Positions 36,701 through 46,697 of a stretch of DNA of 64,000 bases are shown piece after piece. Under the pieces are notes generated by a model that was not told where the DNA came from, made no database searches, and saw nothing but the letters and a program-made list of their open reading frames with translations. This DNA is from Flavobacterium channae (lineage in GTDB: Bacteria; Bacteroidota; Bacteroidia; Flavobacteriales; Flavobacteriaceae). The stretch spans positions 1,116,001 to 1,180,000 of the forward strand of contig NZ_CP089096.1 of NCBI RefSeq assembly GCF_021172165.1, read 5' to 3'. Every line of letters begins with the position of its first letter. Position 1 is the first letter of the stretch. Made by a program: the position numbers and the translations under genes.

Positions 36701-37094
36701 AAAAGATCCATTGTTGATTTATAAATTTGAAGCGTTCAACTTGTTCAAGAAAATGATTGATGATGTAAATAAAGAAGTAATTTCGTTCTTATTTAAAGGT
36801 GATTTACCACATCGTAATGAAAACATTCAAGAAGCAAGACAAGAAGCAAGACAAGAGCAATATACTGAAACTAAAGAGGATTTAGACGCAACAGCTTCTG
36901 AAGCAAAAAGAGCAGGAGAAATGGCTAGTCAAAGACCTCAAGTTACAGAAACGATTACTAGAGAAATGCCAAAAATTAATCGTAATGACACTGTTACTAT
37001 TAAACACGTAATGAGTGGAAAAAGCGAAACCATGAAATACAAAAAAGCAGAAAGCATGTTAGCTTCTGGTGAGTGGGTTTTGGTTAACGAATAA
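33747..37094 (+). CDS. secA: Protein translocase ATPase SecA
   Basis: SecA drives protein export through SecYEG. 1115 residues, about 200 more than E. coli SecA, with an insertion in the N-terminal half (around 320-430). Motor motifs: [11 protein letters not shown] near residue 191, [38 protein letters not shown], and [12 protein letters not shown]. The usual C-terminal zinc motif is missing; the tail ends in [17 protein letters not shown]. This is common in Bacteroidota, from memory. It ends at a strong terminator. Confidence 0.97.
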   Translation: MSIINSILKAFVGDKSEKDVKAIQPLINKIKSFEGALQALSHDELRAKTAEFKAKIKSARAEKDAKIASLKQDAEQTQDIDAREDIYAEIDKIEKEAYEISEKVLNDILPEAFAVVKETARRFKDNPTITVTATPKDRELSATKPYIAIEGDNATWANSWDAAGKAITWDMIHYDVQLIGGVVLHQGKIAEMQTGEGKTLVATLPLYLNALTGNGVHLVTVNDYLARRDSTWKAPLFEFHGMTVDCIDNHQPNSPERRKAYNADITYGTNNEFGFDYLRDNMAHAPEDLVQRKHNYAIVDEVDSVLIDDARTPLIISGPVPQGDRHEFLELKPKVENLVNLQRKLATDCLTEAKRLFKEGNNKDAGFNLFRSYRALPKSKALIKFLSEEGVKQLLQKTENYYMQDNNREMPKIDEALYFVIEEKNNQVELTDNGIQFLSTDTDSHFFVLPDIGTGIAQIEKENLSPEETAEKKEELFRDFSVKSERIHTLTQLLKAYTLFEKDTEYVIMDNKVMIVDEQTGRIMDGRRYSDGLHQAIEAKENVKIEAATQTFATITLQNYFRMYNKLGGMTGTASTEAGEFWEIYKLDVVEIPTNRPIARKDKDDLIYRTVREKFNAVIEDVVKLSEAGRPVLIGTTSVEISELLSRMLKIRGIQHNVLNAKMHKSEAEIVAEAGKPGVVTIATNMAGRGTDIKLSAEVKKAGGLAIIGTERHDSRRVDRQLRGRAGRQGDVGSSQFYVSLEDNLMRLFGSERVAKVMDRIGLKEGEVIQHSMMTKSIERAQKKVEENNFGVRKRLLEYDDVMNAQREVVYKRRRHALHGERLKVDIANMMYDTCELVVEQNKLAEDFKNFEFELIRYFSISSPISQAEFSKLSVRDITGKVYKAVLAHYEEKIARDAREAYPIIKNVYENNNGQYQRIVVPFSDGIKSLNVVTDLEKAYTSEGRSLVADFEKNITLAIVDEAWKKHLRKMDELKQSVQLAVHEQKDPLLIYKFEAFNLFKKMIDDVNKEVISFLFKGDLPHRNENIQEARQEARQEQYTETKEDLDATASEAKRAGEMASQRPQVTETITREMPKINRNDTVTIKHVMSGKSETMKYKKAESMLASGEWVLVNE

Positions 37095-37112
37095 TCAGAC
37101 TAAATTTTAAAT

Positions 37113-37148
37113 AAAATCCCCAATTACTAATGTAGTTGGGGATTTTTT
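37113..37148. terminator. Bidirectional terminator after secA
   Basis: 15-bp stem AAAATCCCCAATTAC / GTAGTTGGGGATTTT (one GU pair) with a TAAT loop, then T-run; between convergent secA and the LETM1-like gene. Confidence 0.88.
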
Positions 37149-37172
37149 ATATTATAAAAGTTTTAAAAAGAA

Positions 37173-38369
37173 TTAATCTTCTAAATTTTCATTGAATGCT
37201 GATGGTAATAATTGCGGAATAAACTTAATTAAAATAGGTAATAATAAGCTTCCTCCAGGTAATAAAAATATGGTTAAAGAAGGTATAGTTTTACAAATAT
37301 CTAATAGTTGTTTTTTAATCTTCTTTTTTTCGTCTTTACTTAAATCTTTAGTGGCTGATTTTGCTAAAAGTTGCATCAATTCGCCACTTTCCTTTATTTC
37401 TTTTGTTAAGCGATCTTTATTTCGAATAATTAGTTTGGTTACATTTTTATTGGCTTGATCATAAAAATGCTTGATAGGATTTGAGTAATTGAAAAACGGA
37501 ATTTCAGATTTGTATTTTTCAATAAAATCATAGATTTCTTTTTCACTCTTATCTAAAATAATCTTGTTTAAATCTAAATCTTGAGATAGTTTTTCAAGAA
37601 AATGTTGTTCGTTGAGTTCTAATTTTTCATCACACCAAAGAGCCATCTGAGCAATATCCAACAGATATAATCTTTCTAATAACGAAGTGTGACGTATTAT
37701 TTTAATTTCAGCTAACTCTATGTTTTCAATTGTATTGAATTTGGTGTAGCGAATTGAATTTTCGAAAAGCTTTACTAATAATTCATCGTATTTTGATTTT
37801 CGTTCTTTAATTTTTAAAGCTAATGAGACAATTTTGATACAGTCCGATTCAATGTTTTTTAAGTAATCGGTTGGTAATTCTTGTTTTTTAAGATAATGTT
37901 CAAAAGCTAAAATATCGATGAACAAAAGCGCATTAGTAATAATGTGTGAAAAGTTTTTACTAATCGTATTGTTGTTTGTTTGAATTCTATCATCAATAAT
38001 TTTTTCCAAACGTGAACTATAGGAACCTTCTGGAAGTAATTTTTTAATGAAATTCAGATTTTCAGGTTGTATGATTTTATAAAATTGGTAAACAGCATTT
38101 ATAAAATCTTCTTTACTAACATCTGATTTTTCAATGTTGTAAATTGAAAAAAGAGTATTTAAAAATCCAACTTTAGTTATTTCGTCATATGACCATTTCG
38201 AAGTATCGATTTGGTTTTGAAGTTGATAACGAACCACATAACCATAAATAAAACCAGTTGATCTACAATCTTCATAAAAAGACAAAGTATTCTGTTGAAA
38301 ATCCAAGAAGTTATCCTGATTTTCAGCAAAAAACTTGTCAATCCAACCGTTTGCAGATGGGTTTATCAT
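37173..38369 (-). CDS. LETM1-like protein
   Basis: 398 residues, mostly helical. The C-terminal ~100 residues (LTKEIKESGELMQLLAKSA, then a hydrophobic segment PSLTIFLLPGGSLLLPILIKF and PQLLPSAF) match the conserved core of LETM1, a mitochondrial cation-exchange protein, and of bacterial relatives annotated as biofilm-associated. The N-terminal 300 residues have no motif I recognise. It follows uvrA by 1 bp and is likely co-transcribed. Confidence 0.72.
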   Translation of the reverse strand: MINPSANGWIDKFFAENQDNFLDFQQNTLSFYEDCRSTGFIYGYVVRYQLQNQIDTSKWSYDEITKVGFLNTLFSIYNIEKSDVSKEDFINAVYQFYKIIQPENLNFIKKLLPEGSYSSRLEKIIDDRIQTNNNTISKNFSHIITNALLFIDILAFEHYLKKQELPTDYLKNIESDCIKIVSLALKIKERKSKYDELLVKLFENSIRYTKFNTIENIELAEIKIIRHTSLLERLYLLDIAQMALWCDEKLELNEQHFLEKLSQDLDLNKIILDKSEKEIYDFIEKYKSEIPFFNYSNPIKHFYDQANKNVTKLIIRNKDRLTKEIKESGELMQLLAKSATKDLSKDEKKKIKKQLLDICKTIPSLTIFLLPGGSLLLPILIKFIPQLLPSAFNENLED

Positions 38370-38370
38370 T

Positions 38371-41160
38371 TTATAGTTTTTCTTTTAAGTATTTACCAGT
38401 TACCGAATTTTTGTCTTTAACTACTTCTTCAGGTGTTCCAAAGGCAACTAATTTACCACCATTTTCACCACCTTCTGGACCAATATCTAAAATATAATCG
38501 GCACATTTAATTAAATCTAAGTTGTGTTCAATAACAATTATTGAATGTCCTTTTTCTAGTAAAGCATCAAAAGAAGCTAGTAATTTTTTGATATCATGAA
38601 AATGTAAACCAGTTGTAGGTTCGTCAAAAACAAATAAAGCTTTGTCTTTTATGGTTCCTTTTACTAAAAATGAGGCTAATTTTATACGTTGTGCTTCACC
38701 ACCAGAAAGAGTAGAAGAAGATTGTCCTAATTGAACATATCCTAAACCAACATCTTGAAGCGGTTGTAATTTCTGTGTAATCTTCGTTTGATTGTGCGAA
38801 CTAAAGAAATTCAGTGCATCATCAATAGTTAAAGTTAAAATGTCATTGATGTTTTTGCCTTCAAAAGTAACTTCAAGAATTTCTTTTTTGAAACGTTTTC
38901 CATTACAAGCTTCACATTCTAAGTGAACATCAGCCATAAATTGCATTTCAATAGTAACTTCACCATCGCCTTTACAAACTTCACATCTTCCGCCTTCTAC
39001 GTTGAAAGAAAAGTGTTTAGCTTGATAGTTTCTTAATTTTGAAACATTTTGTTTTGCAAATAAATCACGAATATCATCGTATGCTTTTATGTAAGTAACC
39101 GGATTAGAACGCGAACTTCTTCCAATCGGATTTTGATCAACATATTCAATATGTTTGATATGTGAAAAACTTCCTGCTAATTCAGTAAACTGTCCAGCTT
39201 TTTCTCCAACACCTTCTAATTTTTTCTGAATAGCTGGGAATAATATTTTTTTAACCAATGTACTTTTTCCACTTCCAGAAACTCCTGTAATTACAGTTAA
39301 ACATTCTAATGGAAAAGTAAAGTTTTCATTTTTTAAGTTATTTTCTCGAGCTCCAATAACTTCAATATGATTTTTAAATTTTCTTCTTTTAGAAGGAACC
39401 GAAATTTCTGCAGATCCGTTTAAGTATTTTGCAGTTAACGAATCGGCTTTTAATATTTCATCATAAGTACCTTGTGCGACTAATTCACCACCATGTGTTC
39501 CAGCTTCTGGACCAATATCAATTATCATATCAGCAGCTTTCATGATGTCTTCGTCATGTTCCACAACGATAACAGTATTTCCTAAATCGCGAAGATTTTT
39601 TAAAACTTCAATTAGTCTTTCGGTATCTTTTGGATGTAACCCAATACTTGGTTCGTCTAAAATATACATCGAACCCACCAAACTGCTTCCTAATGAAGTT
39701 GCCAAGTTAATACGTTGCGATTCACCTCCAGAGAGAGAATTTGAATTTCGATTTAAGGTTAAATAACTTAAACCAACATTATACAAAAAGTCCAAGCGAT
39801 TGTTTATTTCAATTAGCAAACGTTTTGCAACTTTTGCGTCATATTCATTCAATTCTAATTTTTTGAAGAATTCAATTAAGTTTACGATTGGTAAGTCTAC
39901 TAAATCTGAAATTGTTTTACCGCCAACTTTTATAAAGTTAGCTTCATATCGTAAACGTTTTCCTTTACATGTAGTACATTTGGTTTTACCTCTGTATCTT
40001 GAAAGTAAAACACGGTTTTGAATTTTATAATTTTTTTCTTCTAATTCGGTAAAGAAATCATTTAAACCTGTGAAATATTTATTTCCATCCCAAATTAGTT
40101 GTTTTTGTTCTTCCGATAATTCAAAGAATGGTTTATGAATAGGAAAATCAAATTTGTAGGCATTGTTTACCAATTGATCTCTATACCAACTCATACTATC
40201 GCCACGCCAAGGAAATACAGCGTTTTCATAAACTGATAAAGCCGTATTTGGAATAACTAAATCTTCATCAATTCCGATAACGCTTCCATAACCTTCACAA
40301 GTAGGACATGCACCATAAGGATTGTTAAAGCTAAATAAGTGAATATTAGGTTCCAAAAATGTTATTCCGTCTAATTCAAAGTTTGAGCTGAATTCCAACC
40401 GGTTTTTTGTGTCTACATCTTGTAAATAGCAAAGACCTTTTCCTTCGTAAAATGCCGTTTGAATAGCATCTGCCAAACGATTGAAAAATTCTTCCTCTTC
40501 TTTAACAACAATTCGGTCAATAATTAATAATACATCTTTATTATCCAATTTATGCTGATCGATTGCATCTAATCGAACCATTTCGTTATCAACTAAAATA
40601 CGAGCAAAACCTTGTTGTAATAAAACTTTAAGTTTGTCTTCTAAAGCTCTTCCGTCTTCTAAATGAATAGGAGAAAGAAGCAACCATCTACTATCAATAG
40701 GAAGTGTTTTAACTTCGTTTATAACATCTGTAACCGTATCTTTTTTTACTTCTTTTCCAGAAATAGGAGAGTAAGTTTTACCGATTCGAGCAAACAAAAG
40801 TTTTAAATAATCGTAAATTTCAGTTGATGTTCCTACAGTTGAACGAGCGTTACTTGTATTTACTTTTTGTTCGATTGCAATTGCTGGTGCAATTCCTTTT
40901 ATGTATTCAACTTTTGGTTTGTCTAAACGTCCCAAAAATTGACGTGCGTAAGAAGATAAACTTTCAACATAACGTCGTTGTCCTTCTGCATAAAGTGTAT
41001 CAAAAGCCAAACTTGATTTTCCTGAACCGGAAAGTCCAGTAATAACTACTAATTTATTTCTAGGTATAGCAACATTTAAATTTTTAAGGTTATGCAATTG
41101 TGCCCCTTTAATTAGAATGTTTTTTTTAGGTTCTAAGGTAGAAAAATCAGGTTGTGTCAT
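38371..41160 (-). CDS. uvrA: Excinuclease ABC subunit A
   Basis: UvrA recognises bulky DNA lesions with UvrB. About 929 residues from the chosen ATG at 41160 (an upstream alternative would add eight). Two ABC cassettes with [14 protein letters not shown] and [10 protein letters not shown], zinc-finger pairs CTTCKG and CEVCKG/CEACNG, signature LSGGESQRI and [10 protein letters not shown], and [19 protein letters not shown] minus-strand -7 box TATCTTTG lies at 41182-41189. The LETM1-like gene follows. Confidence 0.97.
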   Translation of the reverse strand: MTQPDFSTLEPKKNILIKGAQLHNLKNLNVAIPRNKLVVITGLSGSGKSSLAFDTLYAEGQRRYVESLSSYARQFLGRLDKPKVEYIKGIAPAIAIEQKVNTSNARSTVGTSTEIYDYLKLLFARIGKTYSPISGKEVKKDTVTDVINEVKTLPIDSRWLLLSPIHLEDGRALEDKLKVLLQQGFARILVDNEMVRLDAIDQHKLDNKDVLLIIDRIVVKEEEEFFNRLADAIQTAFYEGKGLCYLQDVDTKNRLEFSSNFELDGITFLEPNIHLFSFNNPYGACPTCEGYGSVIGIDEDLVIPNTALSVYENAVFPWRGDSMSWYRDQLVNNAYKFDFPIHKPFFELSEEQKQLIWDGNKYFTGLNDFFTELEEKNYKIQNRVLLSRYRGKTKCTTCKGKRLRYEANFIKVGGKTISDLVDLPIVNLIEFFKKLELNEYDAKVAKRLLIEINNRLDFLYNVGLSYLTLNRNSNSLSGGESQRINLATSLGSSLVGSMYILDEPSIGLHPKDTERLIEVLKNLRDLGNTVIVVEHDEDIMKAADMIIDIGPEAGTHGGELVAQGTYDEILKADSLTAKYLNGSAEISVPSKRRKFKNHIEVIGARENNLKNENFTFPLECLTVITGVSGSGKSTLVKKILFPAIQKKLEGVGEKAGQFTELAGSFSHIKHIEYVDQNPIGRSSRSNPVTYIKAYDDIRDLFAKQNVSKLRNYQAKHFSFNVEGGRCEVCKGDGEVTIEMQFMADVHLECEACNGKRFKKEILEVTFEGKNINDILTLTIDDALNFFSSHNQTKITQKLQPLQDVGLGYVQLGQSSSTLSGGEAQRIKLASFLVKGTIKDKALFVFDEPTTGLHFHDIKKLLASFDALLEKGHSIIVIEHNLDLIKCADYILDIGPEGGENGGKLVAFGTPEEVVKDKNSVTGKYLKEKL

Positions 41161-41472
41161 GGTTGTTTTTACAAAGATTTGCAAAGATAATAATTGTAAA
41201 TTTATTTACTCCTATTCCTTACCTCTTTAATGTTAAAAGCATTATAATTAAATTGGGATTATTTAATGTAAATTGCAAATAGTTGCGATTTCTTAATAGT
41301 TTATCGTTAAAATAAACTTTATTTATAATTAAGCGATTATTTTTTTGAAAAATTATTTGGATATTAAATAAATTTTATGTTAAATTTGAACTTTAATCTA
41401 TAAAACAAAGTAGCCTATAACACACAATTACTTTTTAGAATCAGAGACTTAAATTAACTAAAAGGTATTGTT

Positions 41473-42057
41473 ATGGCTAATCTTGTACTTCCTGATGCAG
41501 TTTTGGTGAAGAATTATATAAGTGGAGATGAATCTGCTTTAGCTTCATTGATTGAAAGACATCAATCAAAAATCTACGGATTTATTTATTCTAAAATAAA
41601 CGACAGAGATTTATCAGACGATATTTTTCAAGATACTTTTATTAAGGTAATTAAAACGTTGAAATCACAGTCGTATAACGAAGAAGGAAAATTTTTGCCT
41701 TGGGTAATGCGAATTGCTCATAATTTGGTAGTTGACCATTATAGAAAAGCAAAAAAAATGCCTTACCAACGTGAAACGGATGAGTATTCTATATTCAATT
41801 ATATGACGGATAATTGTTTAAATATTGAAGGACAGATTATATCTGAACAAGTAGAAACCGATTTAGCTAAGTTATTAGATGAACTTCCAGCAGATCAAAA
41901 AGAAGTTTTAGTAATGCGTATGTATCAAGATTTAAGTTTTAAGGAAATAGCTGATTTAACAGGTGTTAGTATCAATACAGCCTTAGGAAGAATGCGTTAT
42001 GCTTTGTTGAATTTGAGAAAAATTATCGAAAAACATCAAATTATTTTGACTAACTAA
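41473..42057 (+). CDS. Sigma-70 family RNA polymerase sigma factor (ECF)
   Basis: 194 residues. Region 2 has LSDDIFQDTFIKVIKTL and FLPWVMRIAHNLVVDHYRK; region 4 has ADQKEVLVMRMYQDLSFKEIADLTGVSINTALGRMRYALLNLRK. A -7-like TAAATTTG lies at 41391-41398. No anti-sigma gene is next to it. A small conserved-looking gene follows at 42109. The 290 bp between uvrA and this gene are A/T-rich, and beyond the two promoter boxes I see nothing. Confidence 0.93.
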   Translation: MANLVLPDAVLVKNYISGDESALASLIERHQSKIYGFIYSKINDRDLSDDIFQDTFIKVIKTLKSQSYNEEGKFLPWVMRIAHNLVVDHYRKAKKMPYQRETDEYSIFNYMTDNCLNIEGQIISEQVETDLAKLLDELPADQKEVLVMRMYQDLSFKEIADLTGVSINTALGRMRYALLNLRKIIEKHQIILTN

Positions 42058-42108
42058 TACTAAAAGTAAAATTTTGTCGTTATTGAATTATAAACCAAAT
42101 CATAATAA

Positions 42109-42252
42109 ATGGCAAAACTTTACTCTAAGAAAAAATTAGTGACTCAAAAAATGAAACCTAAAAAAGAAACGATTACGTTTTTACTCAATTATTCAAAAGC
42201 ATTGAGTATACATAAAGTGGGAAATTCAAATTTTGAAATTATCGCTAATTAA
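42109..42252 (+). CDS. Small basic protein (47 aa) of unknown function
   Basis: An ATG at 42109 opens a 47-codon frame (begins MAKLYSKKKLVTQKMKPKKE, ends FEIIAN, TAA at 42250-42252). It is Lys-rich at the N-terminus with a small hydrophobic helix-forming segment (ITFLLNYSKALSI). It follows the sigma factor by 51 bp and precedes a terminator by 2 bp, which supports it as a real gene, possibly a DNA-binding or regulatory micro-protein; that role is inference. Confidence 0.72.
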   Translation: MAKLYSKKKLVTQKMKPKKETITFLLNYSKALSIHKVGNSNFEIIAN

Positions 42253-42254
42253 AG

Positions 42255-42287
42255 AAAATGCCTCAAATAGAATTTGAGGCATTTTTT
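42255..42287. terminator. Bidirectional terminator
   Basis: 14-bp stem AAAATGCCTCAAAT / ATTTGAGGCATTTT with a 3-nt loop and T-run, between the small gene and the convergent acyltransferase gene. Confidence 0.88.
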
Positions 42288-42289
42288 GT

Positions 42290-43357
42290 TTAGTTAAAGT
42301 TTGCTTTTAGTTTTAAAAACTGTTTTTCAAAAATGCTATTGGATATTATACTTATTAAAATTGTAGTTATTAAACTTAATATTGAAATTACTATCCAATT
42401 AAATTCAAAAGTCTTATTTAACTTAATGAAAAGATTAATAATTATGGTATGATATAAATAAAGACCATATGTATATATTCCTAATCTACTAATCCATTTT
42501 GTATCTTTTATTTTTAGTGAATTCTTTTCAGTAATTGTAAAGAATAAAATAAGAGCAAACAAACTTCCAAAAAGTATTGGTTTGATAAATTTAATCCACT
42601 CAAAATCTAAGTTTGAAACTACAAAAATCAATATTAATGTAAAAATGCAGGTTGCAATTTTAAATGTAAAAGACAACTTTTCAAATTTGAATAAATCCTC
42701 TTTTCTACAACCTAAGATATATGCCGGAATTGCTCCATAAGCGAAATAATCAATATTGGTGAATACATCTAAGAAAGGAAGATTATAGTAAAAGAATATT
42801 CCTCTAAAAATATTGGCAGCAACTATTGCCCCAAGAATTAAGTATTTTATTTTGTTGATTGGAATAATAGCAAATAATAAACTCCAAAGTATATAAAAAT
42901 GTTCTTCAATACAAAGTGACCACATAACTCGTAATGGTGAAACATTTGGAAAACTATTAGTAAACATCATTTTATAATTTTCAAGAAATAGTCCCGACAT
43001 AAGCCAATTTGGCTCATAGCCTTCATTTGAAAACGATAGTTGTAATAGTTTTAATATTTGAGGAGTTAGATAAGCAAATATCAAAAGGGCATAAAATAAA
43101 GGCCAAATTTTTAAAACTCGTTTTGCAAAGAAATTTTTTAAGTTGATTTTTTTCTTACTGTTTTTCTCAAAAAATAGAATGTAAGAGATTAAAAAACCGC
43201 TTAAAACAAAAAAGAAGGAAACACCAATATCGCCACTTTTAGTGAATAAATAAAACCATGAATTCTCTGGAACTGGAATATGATGAATAAAAACTAATAG
43301 AAATGATAAAAAGCGTAGAGCATCAAACGTGTGAAAGTGTCTTCTTTTAAAATCCAT
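42290..43357 (-). CDS. Membrane acyltransferase (acyltransferase_3, OafA-like)
   Basis: 355 residues with about ten membrane segments. The N-terminus has FDALRFLSFLLVFIHHIP (the catalytic His-rich segment) and GDIGVSFFFVLSGFLISY. In the family these enzymes O-acylate surface sugars. A stem near WSLCIEEHFYILWSL completes the pattern. The substrate cannot be predicted and no glycan cluster is adjacent. Confidence 0.9.
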   Translation of the reverse strand: MDFKRRHFHTFDALRFLSFLLVFIHHIPVPENSWFYLFTKSGDIGVSFFFVLSGFLISYILFFEKNSKKKINLKNFFAKRVLKIWPLFYALLIFAYLTPQILKLLQLSFSNEGYEPNWLMSGLFLENYKMMFTNSFPNVSPLRVMWSLCIEEHFYILWSLLFAIIPINKIKYLILGAIVAANIFRGIFFYYNLPFLDVFTNIDYFAYGAIPAYILGCRKEDLFKFEKLSFTFKIATCIFTLILIFVVSNLDFEWIKFIKPILFGSLFALILFFTITEKNSLKIKDTKWISRLGIYTYGLYLYHTIIINLFIKLNKTFEFNWIVISILSLITTILISIISNSIFEKQFLKLKANFN

Positions 43358-43367
43358 TTGTAAGCTT

Positions 43368-43718
43368 TTATTTTCTAAGGATTTTCTCCATAGTTTTTCC
43401 TTTAGCTAATTCGTCAATTAACTTATCTAAATAGCGAACTTTCTTCATCAACGGATCTTCAATTTCTTCAATGCGATAACCGCAAATAACACCAGTAATT
43501 TTTGAAACATTTTCGTTTAACTGTGGTGCTTGTTCAAAAAAAGTTTCGAAGTCAACTTTAGAATCGATTTGCTGCTGTAAACTTTCAAGTGAGTAACCTG
43601 TTAACCAACAAATAATTTCATCCACTTCGGCTTTAGTACGATTTTTTTTCTCTGCTTTGTTTATGTAATGTGGGTAAACACCTGCAAAAATCATATTATT
43701 AATACTTCTTGACGCCAT
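43368..43718 (-). CDS. DUF2200-family protein
   Basis: 116 residues: [21 protein letters not shown], then [17 protein letters not shown] and [31 protein letters not shown]. This corresponds to DUF2200, a small cytoplasmic helical family of unknown function. It lies 0 bp after nth, on the same strand, so an operon is likely. Confidence 0.85.
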   Translation of the reverse strand: MASRSINNMIFAGVYPHYINKAEKKNRTKAEVDEIICWLTGYSLESLQQQIDSKVDFETFFEQAPQLNENVSKITGVICGYRIEEIEDPLMKKVRYLDKLIDELAKGKTMEKILRK

Positions 43719-44366
43719 TTACTTTTTAATTTCATTAATAACACTTTTTCTCCCAATCGTTCTCGTGATAATATCTTTCTCTAAATCCCAGCCTCGAGCA
43801 GGAGAATATTCGCGTCCGTACCAAATGATTTGTAAATGTAAGTCATTCCAACATTCTTCAGGGAAAATACGTTTGGCATCTTTCTCAGTTTGTTGTACAT
43901 TTTTGCCATTCGTTAATCCCCATCGATACATTAATCTGTGAATATGTGTGTCAACAGGAAATGCAGGGACACCAAAAGCTTGACTCATAACTACACTTGC
44001 TGTTTTGTGTCCAACTGCGGGTAATGCTTCCAAGGCTTCAAAACTTTGCGGAACTTCACCGTTATATTTTTCAATTAAAATTTCAGATAAGCCATGAATT
44101 CCTTTCGATTTCATTGGTGATAATCCACACGGACGAATGATTTCTTTGATTTCTTCCACACTCATTTTTACCATATCATACGGATTATCTGCTTTGGCAA
44201 ATAAAATTGGTGTAATTTGATTCACGCGAACATCCGTACATTGTGCAGAAAGTAACACAGCAATTAGTAAAGTATAAGGGTCTTTATGGTCTAACGGAAT
44301 AGGAATTTCGGGATATAATTCATTTAACGTATTTATAACAAATGTTACTTTTTCGTTTTTGGTCAT
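43719..44366 (-). CDS. nth: Endonuclease III without the iron-sulfur cluster motif
   Basis: Endonuclease III removes oxidised pyrimidines. The catalytic HhH-GPD core is intact: LSAQCTDVRVNQIT, LPAVGHKTASVV (Lys) and VDTHIHRLMYRWG (Asp). About 215 residues from the ATG at 44366; the upstream extension has no support. The C-terminal four-Cys 4Fe-4S loop of E. coli Nth is absent: the end reads IIWYGREYSPARGWDLEKDI with no Cys cluster. The DUF2200 gene follows. Confidence 0.93.
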   Translation of the reverse strand: MTKNEKVTFVINTLNELYPEIPIPLDHKDPYTLLIAVLLSAQCTDVRVNQITPILFAKADNPYDMVKMSVEEIKEIIRPCGLSPMKSKGIHGLSEILIEKYNGEVPQSFEALEALPAVGHKTASVVMSQAFGVPAFPVDTHIHRLMYRWGLTNGKNVQQTEKDAKRIFPEECWNDLHLQIIWYGREYSPARGWDLEKDIITRTIGRKSVINEIKK

Positions 44367-44415
44367 TTTTAGTATCTTTAATTTTAAATTGAAACACTTG
44401 TAAAAGTATAAAATT

Positions 44416-44868
44416 ATGACAACATTAAAAAAAGGCGACAAAGCACCAAATTTTTCAGGATTAGATCAAAACGGAAGAGCTCATAAATTAGAAGACTATA
44501 AAGGCAAAAAACTAGTAGTTTTCTTTTATCCAAAGGCAAGTACTCCAGGTTGTACAACCGAAGCTTGTGATTTGAGAGATAATTTTGAACGTTTTAAAGC
44601 AAATAATTATGCTCTTTTAGGAGTCAGTGCCGATAGTGCAAAAGCACAAACTAAATTTATTGAAAAATACGATTTACCTTTTCCTTTATTAGCTGATGAA
44701 GATAAATCGGTTATAAATGCGTTTGGAGTTTGGGGGCCAAAGAAATTTATGGGAAGAGAATACGATGGTATTCACAGAACCACTTTTGTAATTGATGAAA
44801 ATGGAATATTAGAAGATGTTATTACAGATGTTAAGACCAAAGCACACGCTAATCAAATTTTGAAATAA
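44416..44868 (+). CDS. bcp: Thioredoxin-dependent peroxiredoxin (BCP/PrxQ)
   Basis: 150 residues. Motif YPKASTPGCTTEACDLRD has the peroxidatic Cys and the resolving Cys five residues later, as in PrxQ-type BCP. Other marks are VSADSAKAQTKFIEKYDLPFPLL and RTTFVIDENG. It detoxifies hydroperoxides and is divergent from nth across 49 bp, so the two DNA-damage and oxidant-defence genes share a promoter region. Confidence 0.95.
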   Translation: MTTLKKGDKAPNFSGLDQNGRAHKLEDYKGKKLVVFFYPKASTPGCTTEACDLRDNFERFKANNYALLGVSADSAKAQTKFIEKYDLPFPLLADEDKSVINAFGVWGPKKFMGREYDGIHRTTFVIDENGILEDVITDVKTKAHANQILK

Positions 44869-44869
44869 A

Positions 44870-44909
44870 TAAAAAAGGCACAACTTCAAATGAAATTGTG
44901 GCTTTTTAA
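44870..44909. terminator. Probable imperfect terminator
   Basis: AAAAAGGCACAACTTC / GAAATTGTGGCTTTTT stem with two mismatches, between bcp and the convergent outer-membrane gene. Confidence 0.5.
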
Positions 44910-44923
44910 ATTGTTGATTAGAT

Positions 44924-45769
44924 TTATAGTTTGAAAATACCACCAACTGCTATAATTCGTTGGAAGAACCAAAAATTTTGTTCTGCTGAATCTGCTGAAT
45001 CTTTTGTTGTTCTAATATTGTTCATTTCAATATAACCCGCTTTTAATTCAGTTTGAATGAAGAAATACTTGAAAAAAGTCAAGTTTAAACCTACTTTTCC
45101 TGATAATCCATAACCAGCAACATTAAATTCATCATATCGTTCTTTTCCTAAAAGTGTAGTATTTGTTCTTGGATATAAAAAGCCACCTCCAAGGCCTTCT
45201 GTAATATTCACTTGAAATTTATCAGTATTGTTAATTCCAAACAATTTTGAAATATCATCAACACGAGAAATTTCAGTATTCACATAATTTAAACCGTCTG
45301 TGTGTTCAAATAATAAGAAATCCTCATCAAGTGTTAATTGTCCATCAGCTGGATTTTCATTATAAGTTCCTGCATTTGGATAATATCCAGAATAATTGAC
45401 TCTTACATCGTTATACATTACATATTTCATGTGATCAAATCCAATTGAAATATTATAATGATCCGAAATAAAATATCCAATTCTTAAATTGGTTTGCGGA
45501 ATAGTTATTCTTCCTGGATTTAAATAATCGATATGCCAACCTTTTGGCTTGTCGTGAGCCGCTACATCATAAATTGTAAAATCATAATCGGCTCCTTTAA
45601 AACGGATGTCTGAACGAGTATATGATTCACGATTTCCTCCCCAAAAAACGTAGAATTTTCCTTTATTGTGAGCTGTGTATTTTTCAGGATTTTCAACTGT
45701 TTCTTGCGAAAAGGTGTACTGTGAAAAAACACAAAAAGTTAGTACAACCATTAAAAATGGATGTTTCAT
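44924..45769 (-). CDS. Probable outer-membrane beta-barrel protein
   Basis: 281 residues. Signal peptide (MKHPFLMVVLTFCVFSQYTF, then SQET). The body has alternating hydrophobic strands such as LRIGYFISDHYNISIGFDHM and GLSGKVGLNLTFFKYFFIQTEL and ends with an aromatic-rich strand and C-terminal IFKL. No family recognised. kdsA is encoded upstream on the same strand with 17 bp between. Confidence 0.65.
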   Translation of the reverse strand: MKHPFLMVVLTFCVFSQYTFSQETVENPEKYTAHNKGKFYVFWGGNRESYTRSDIRFKGADYDFTIYDVAAHDKPKGWHIDYLNPGRITIPQTNLRIGYFISDHYNISIGFDHMKYVMYNDVRVNYSGYYPNAGTYNENPADGQLTLDEDFLLFEHTDGLNYVNTEISRVDDISKLFGINNTDKFQVNITEGLGGGFLYPRTNTTLLGKERYDEFNVAGYGLSGKVGLNLTFFKYFFIQTELKAGYIEMNNIRTTKDSADSAEQNFWFFQRIIAVGGIFKL

Positions 45770-45786
45770 TTAAAGTATAAAAAATA

Positions 45787-46605
45787 TTAAAATTGATTTA
45801 CGGTTTTTCTGATGGCAACTAGCTTAGTCATTAAGTCTTCAAAATAGTCTAAATGCAACATATTTGCGCCATCACTTTTAGCATTAGCAGGATCAAAATG
45901 AGTCTCAATGAAAATTCCGTCAACACCAACAGCAATTCCTGCTTTAGCAATAGTTTCAATCATATCAGGACGACCTCCAGTTACTCCAATTGTTTGGTTA
46001 GGTTGTTGTAATGAATGCGTAACGTCTAAAACTGTTGTGGCATATTGTTTCATAGTTGGAATTCCTCTGAAATCTACAATCATATCTTGATAACCAAACA
46101 TAGTTCCTCTATCAGTTACCATTACATTTTCATTGTTGCTATCAAGAACTTTTTGAACCGCATGTTTCATGCTTTCAGGACTCATAAATTGTCCTTTTTT
46201 AAGATTTACAGTTTTACCTGTATTGGCAGCCGCAACTACTAAATCTGTTTGACGAACAAGAAATGCTGGTATTTGTAACACATCTACATATTCTGCTGCC
46301 ATCACGGCATCTTCGTTTGTATGAATGTCAGTTACTGTTGGAACACCAAACTCTCTAGATACTTTTTGTAGAATTTTTAATGCTTTTTCATCACCAATTC
46401 CAGTAAAACTATCTACTCTTGAACGGTTTGCTTTTTTAAATGATCCCTTAAAAACGTAAGGAATTTGAAGTTTATGGGTTACTGAAACGATTTTTTCTGC
46501 AATTCGCATTGCCATTTCTTCTCCTTCTATGGCACAAGGACCTGCTAGTAGAAAAAAGTTACCGCTTTCAGTATGTTTTATTTGTGGAATGTTTTGTAAA
46601 TTCAT
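45787..46605 (-). CDS. kdsA: 3-deoxy-8-phosphooctulonate synthase (KDO-8-P synthase)
   Basis: KdsA joins arabinose-5-phosphate and phosphoenolpyruvate to give KDO-8-P for lipopolysaccharide. 272 residues. Signature segments LLAGPCAIEGEE, YVFKGSFKKANRS, LQIPAFLVRQTDLV, KGQFMSPESM and GGRPDMIETIAKAGIAVGVDGIF are present. It is followed on the minus strand by a putative outer-membrane protein gene. A -7-like TATCTTTG lies at 46626-46633 on the minus strand. Confidence 0.96.
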   Translation of the reverse strand: MNLQNIPQIKHTESGNFFLLAGPCAIEGEEMAMRIAEKIVSVTHKLQIPYVFKGSFKKANRSRVDSFTGIGDEKALKILQKVSREFGVPTVTDIHTNEDAVMAAEYVDVLQIPAFLVRQTDLVVAAANTGKTVNLKKGQFMSPESMKHAVQKVLDSNNENVMVTDRGTMFGYQDMIVDFRGIPTMKQYATTVLDVTHSLQQPNQTIGVTGGRPDMIETIAKAGIAVGVDGIFIETHFDPANAKSDGANMLHLDYFEDLMTKLVAIRKTVNQF

Positions 46606-46697
46606 TTGTGTTGATTTTGAAGTTGCAAAGATAAAAATAAAAACCTTTCAAACAGCAGTTCAAAAGGTTACTTATGTTACTTATAACAAAAAAAGTT

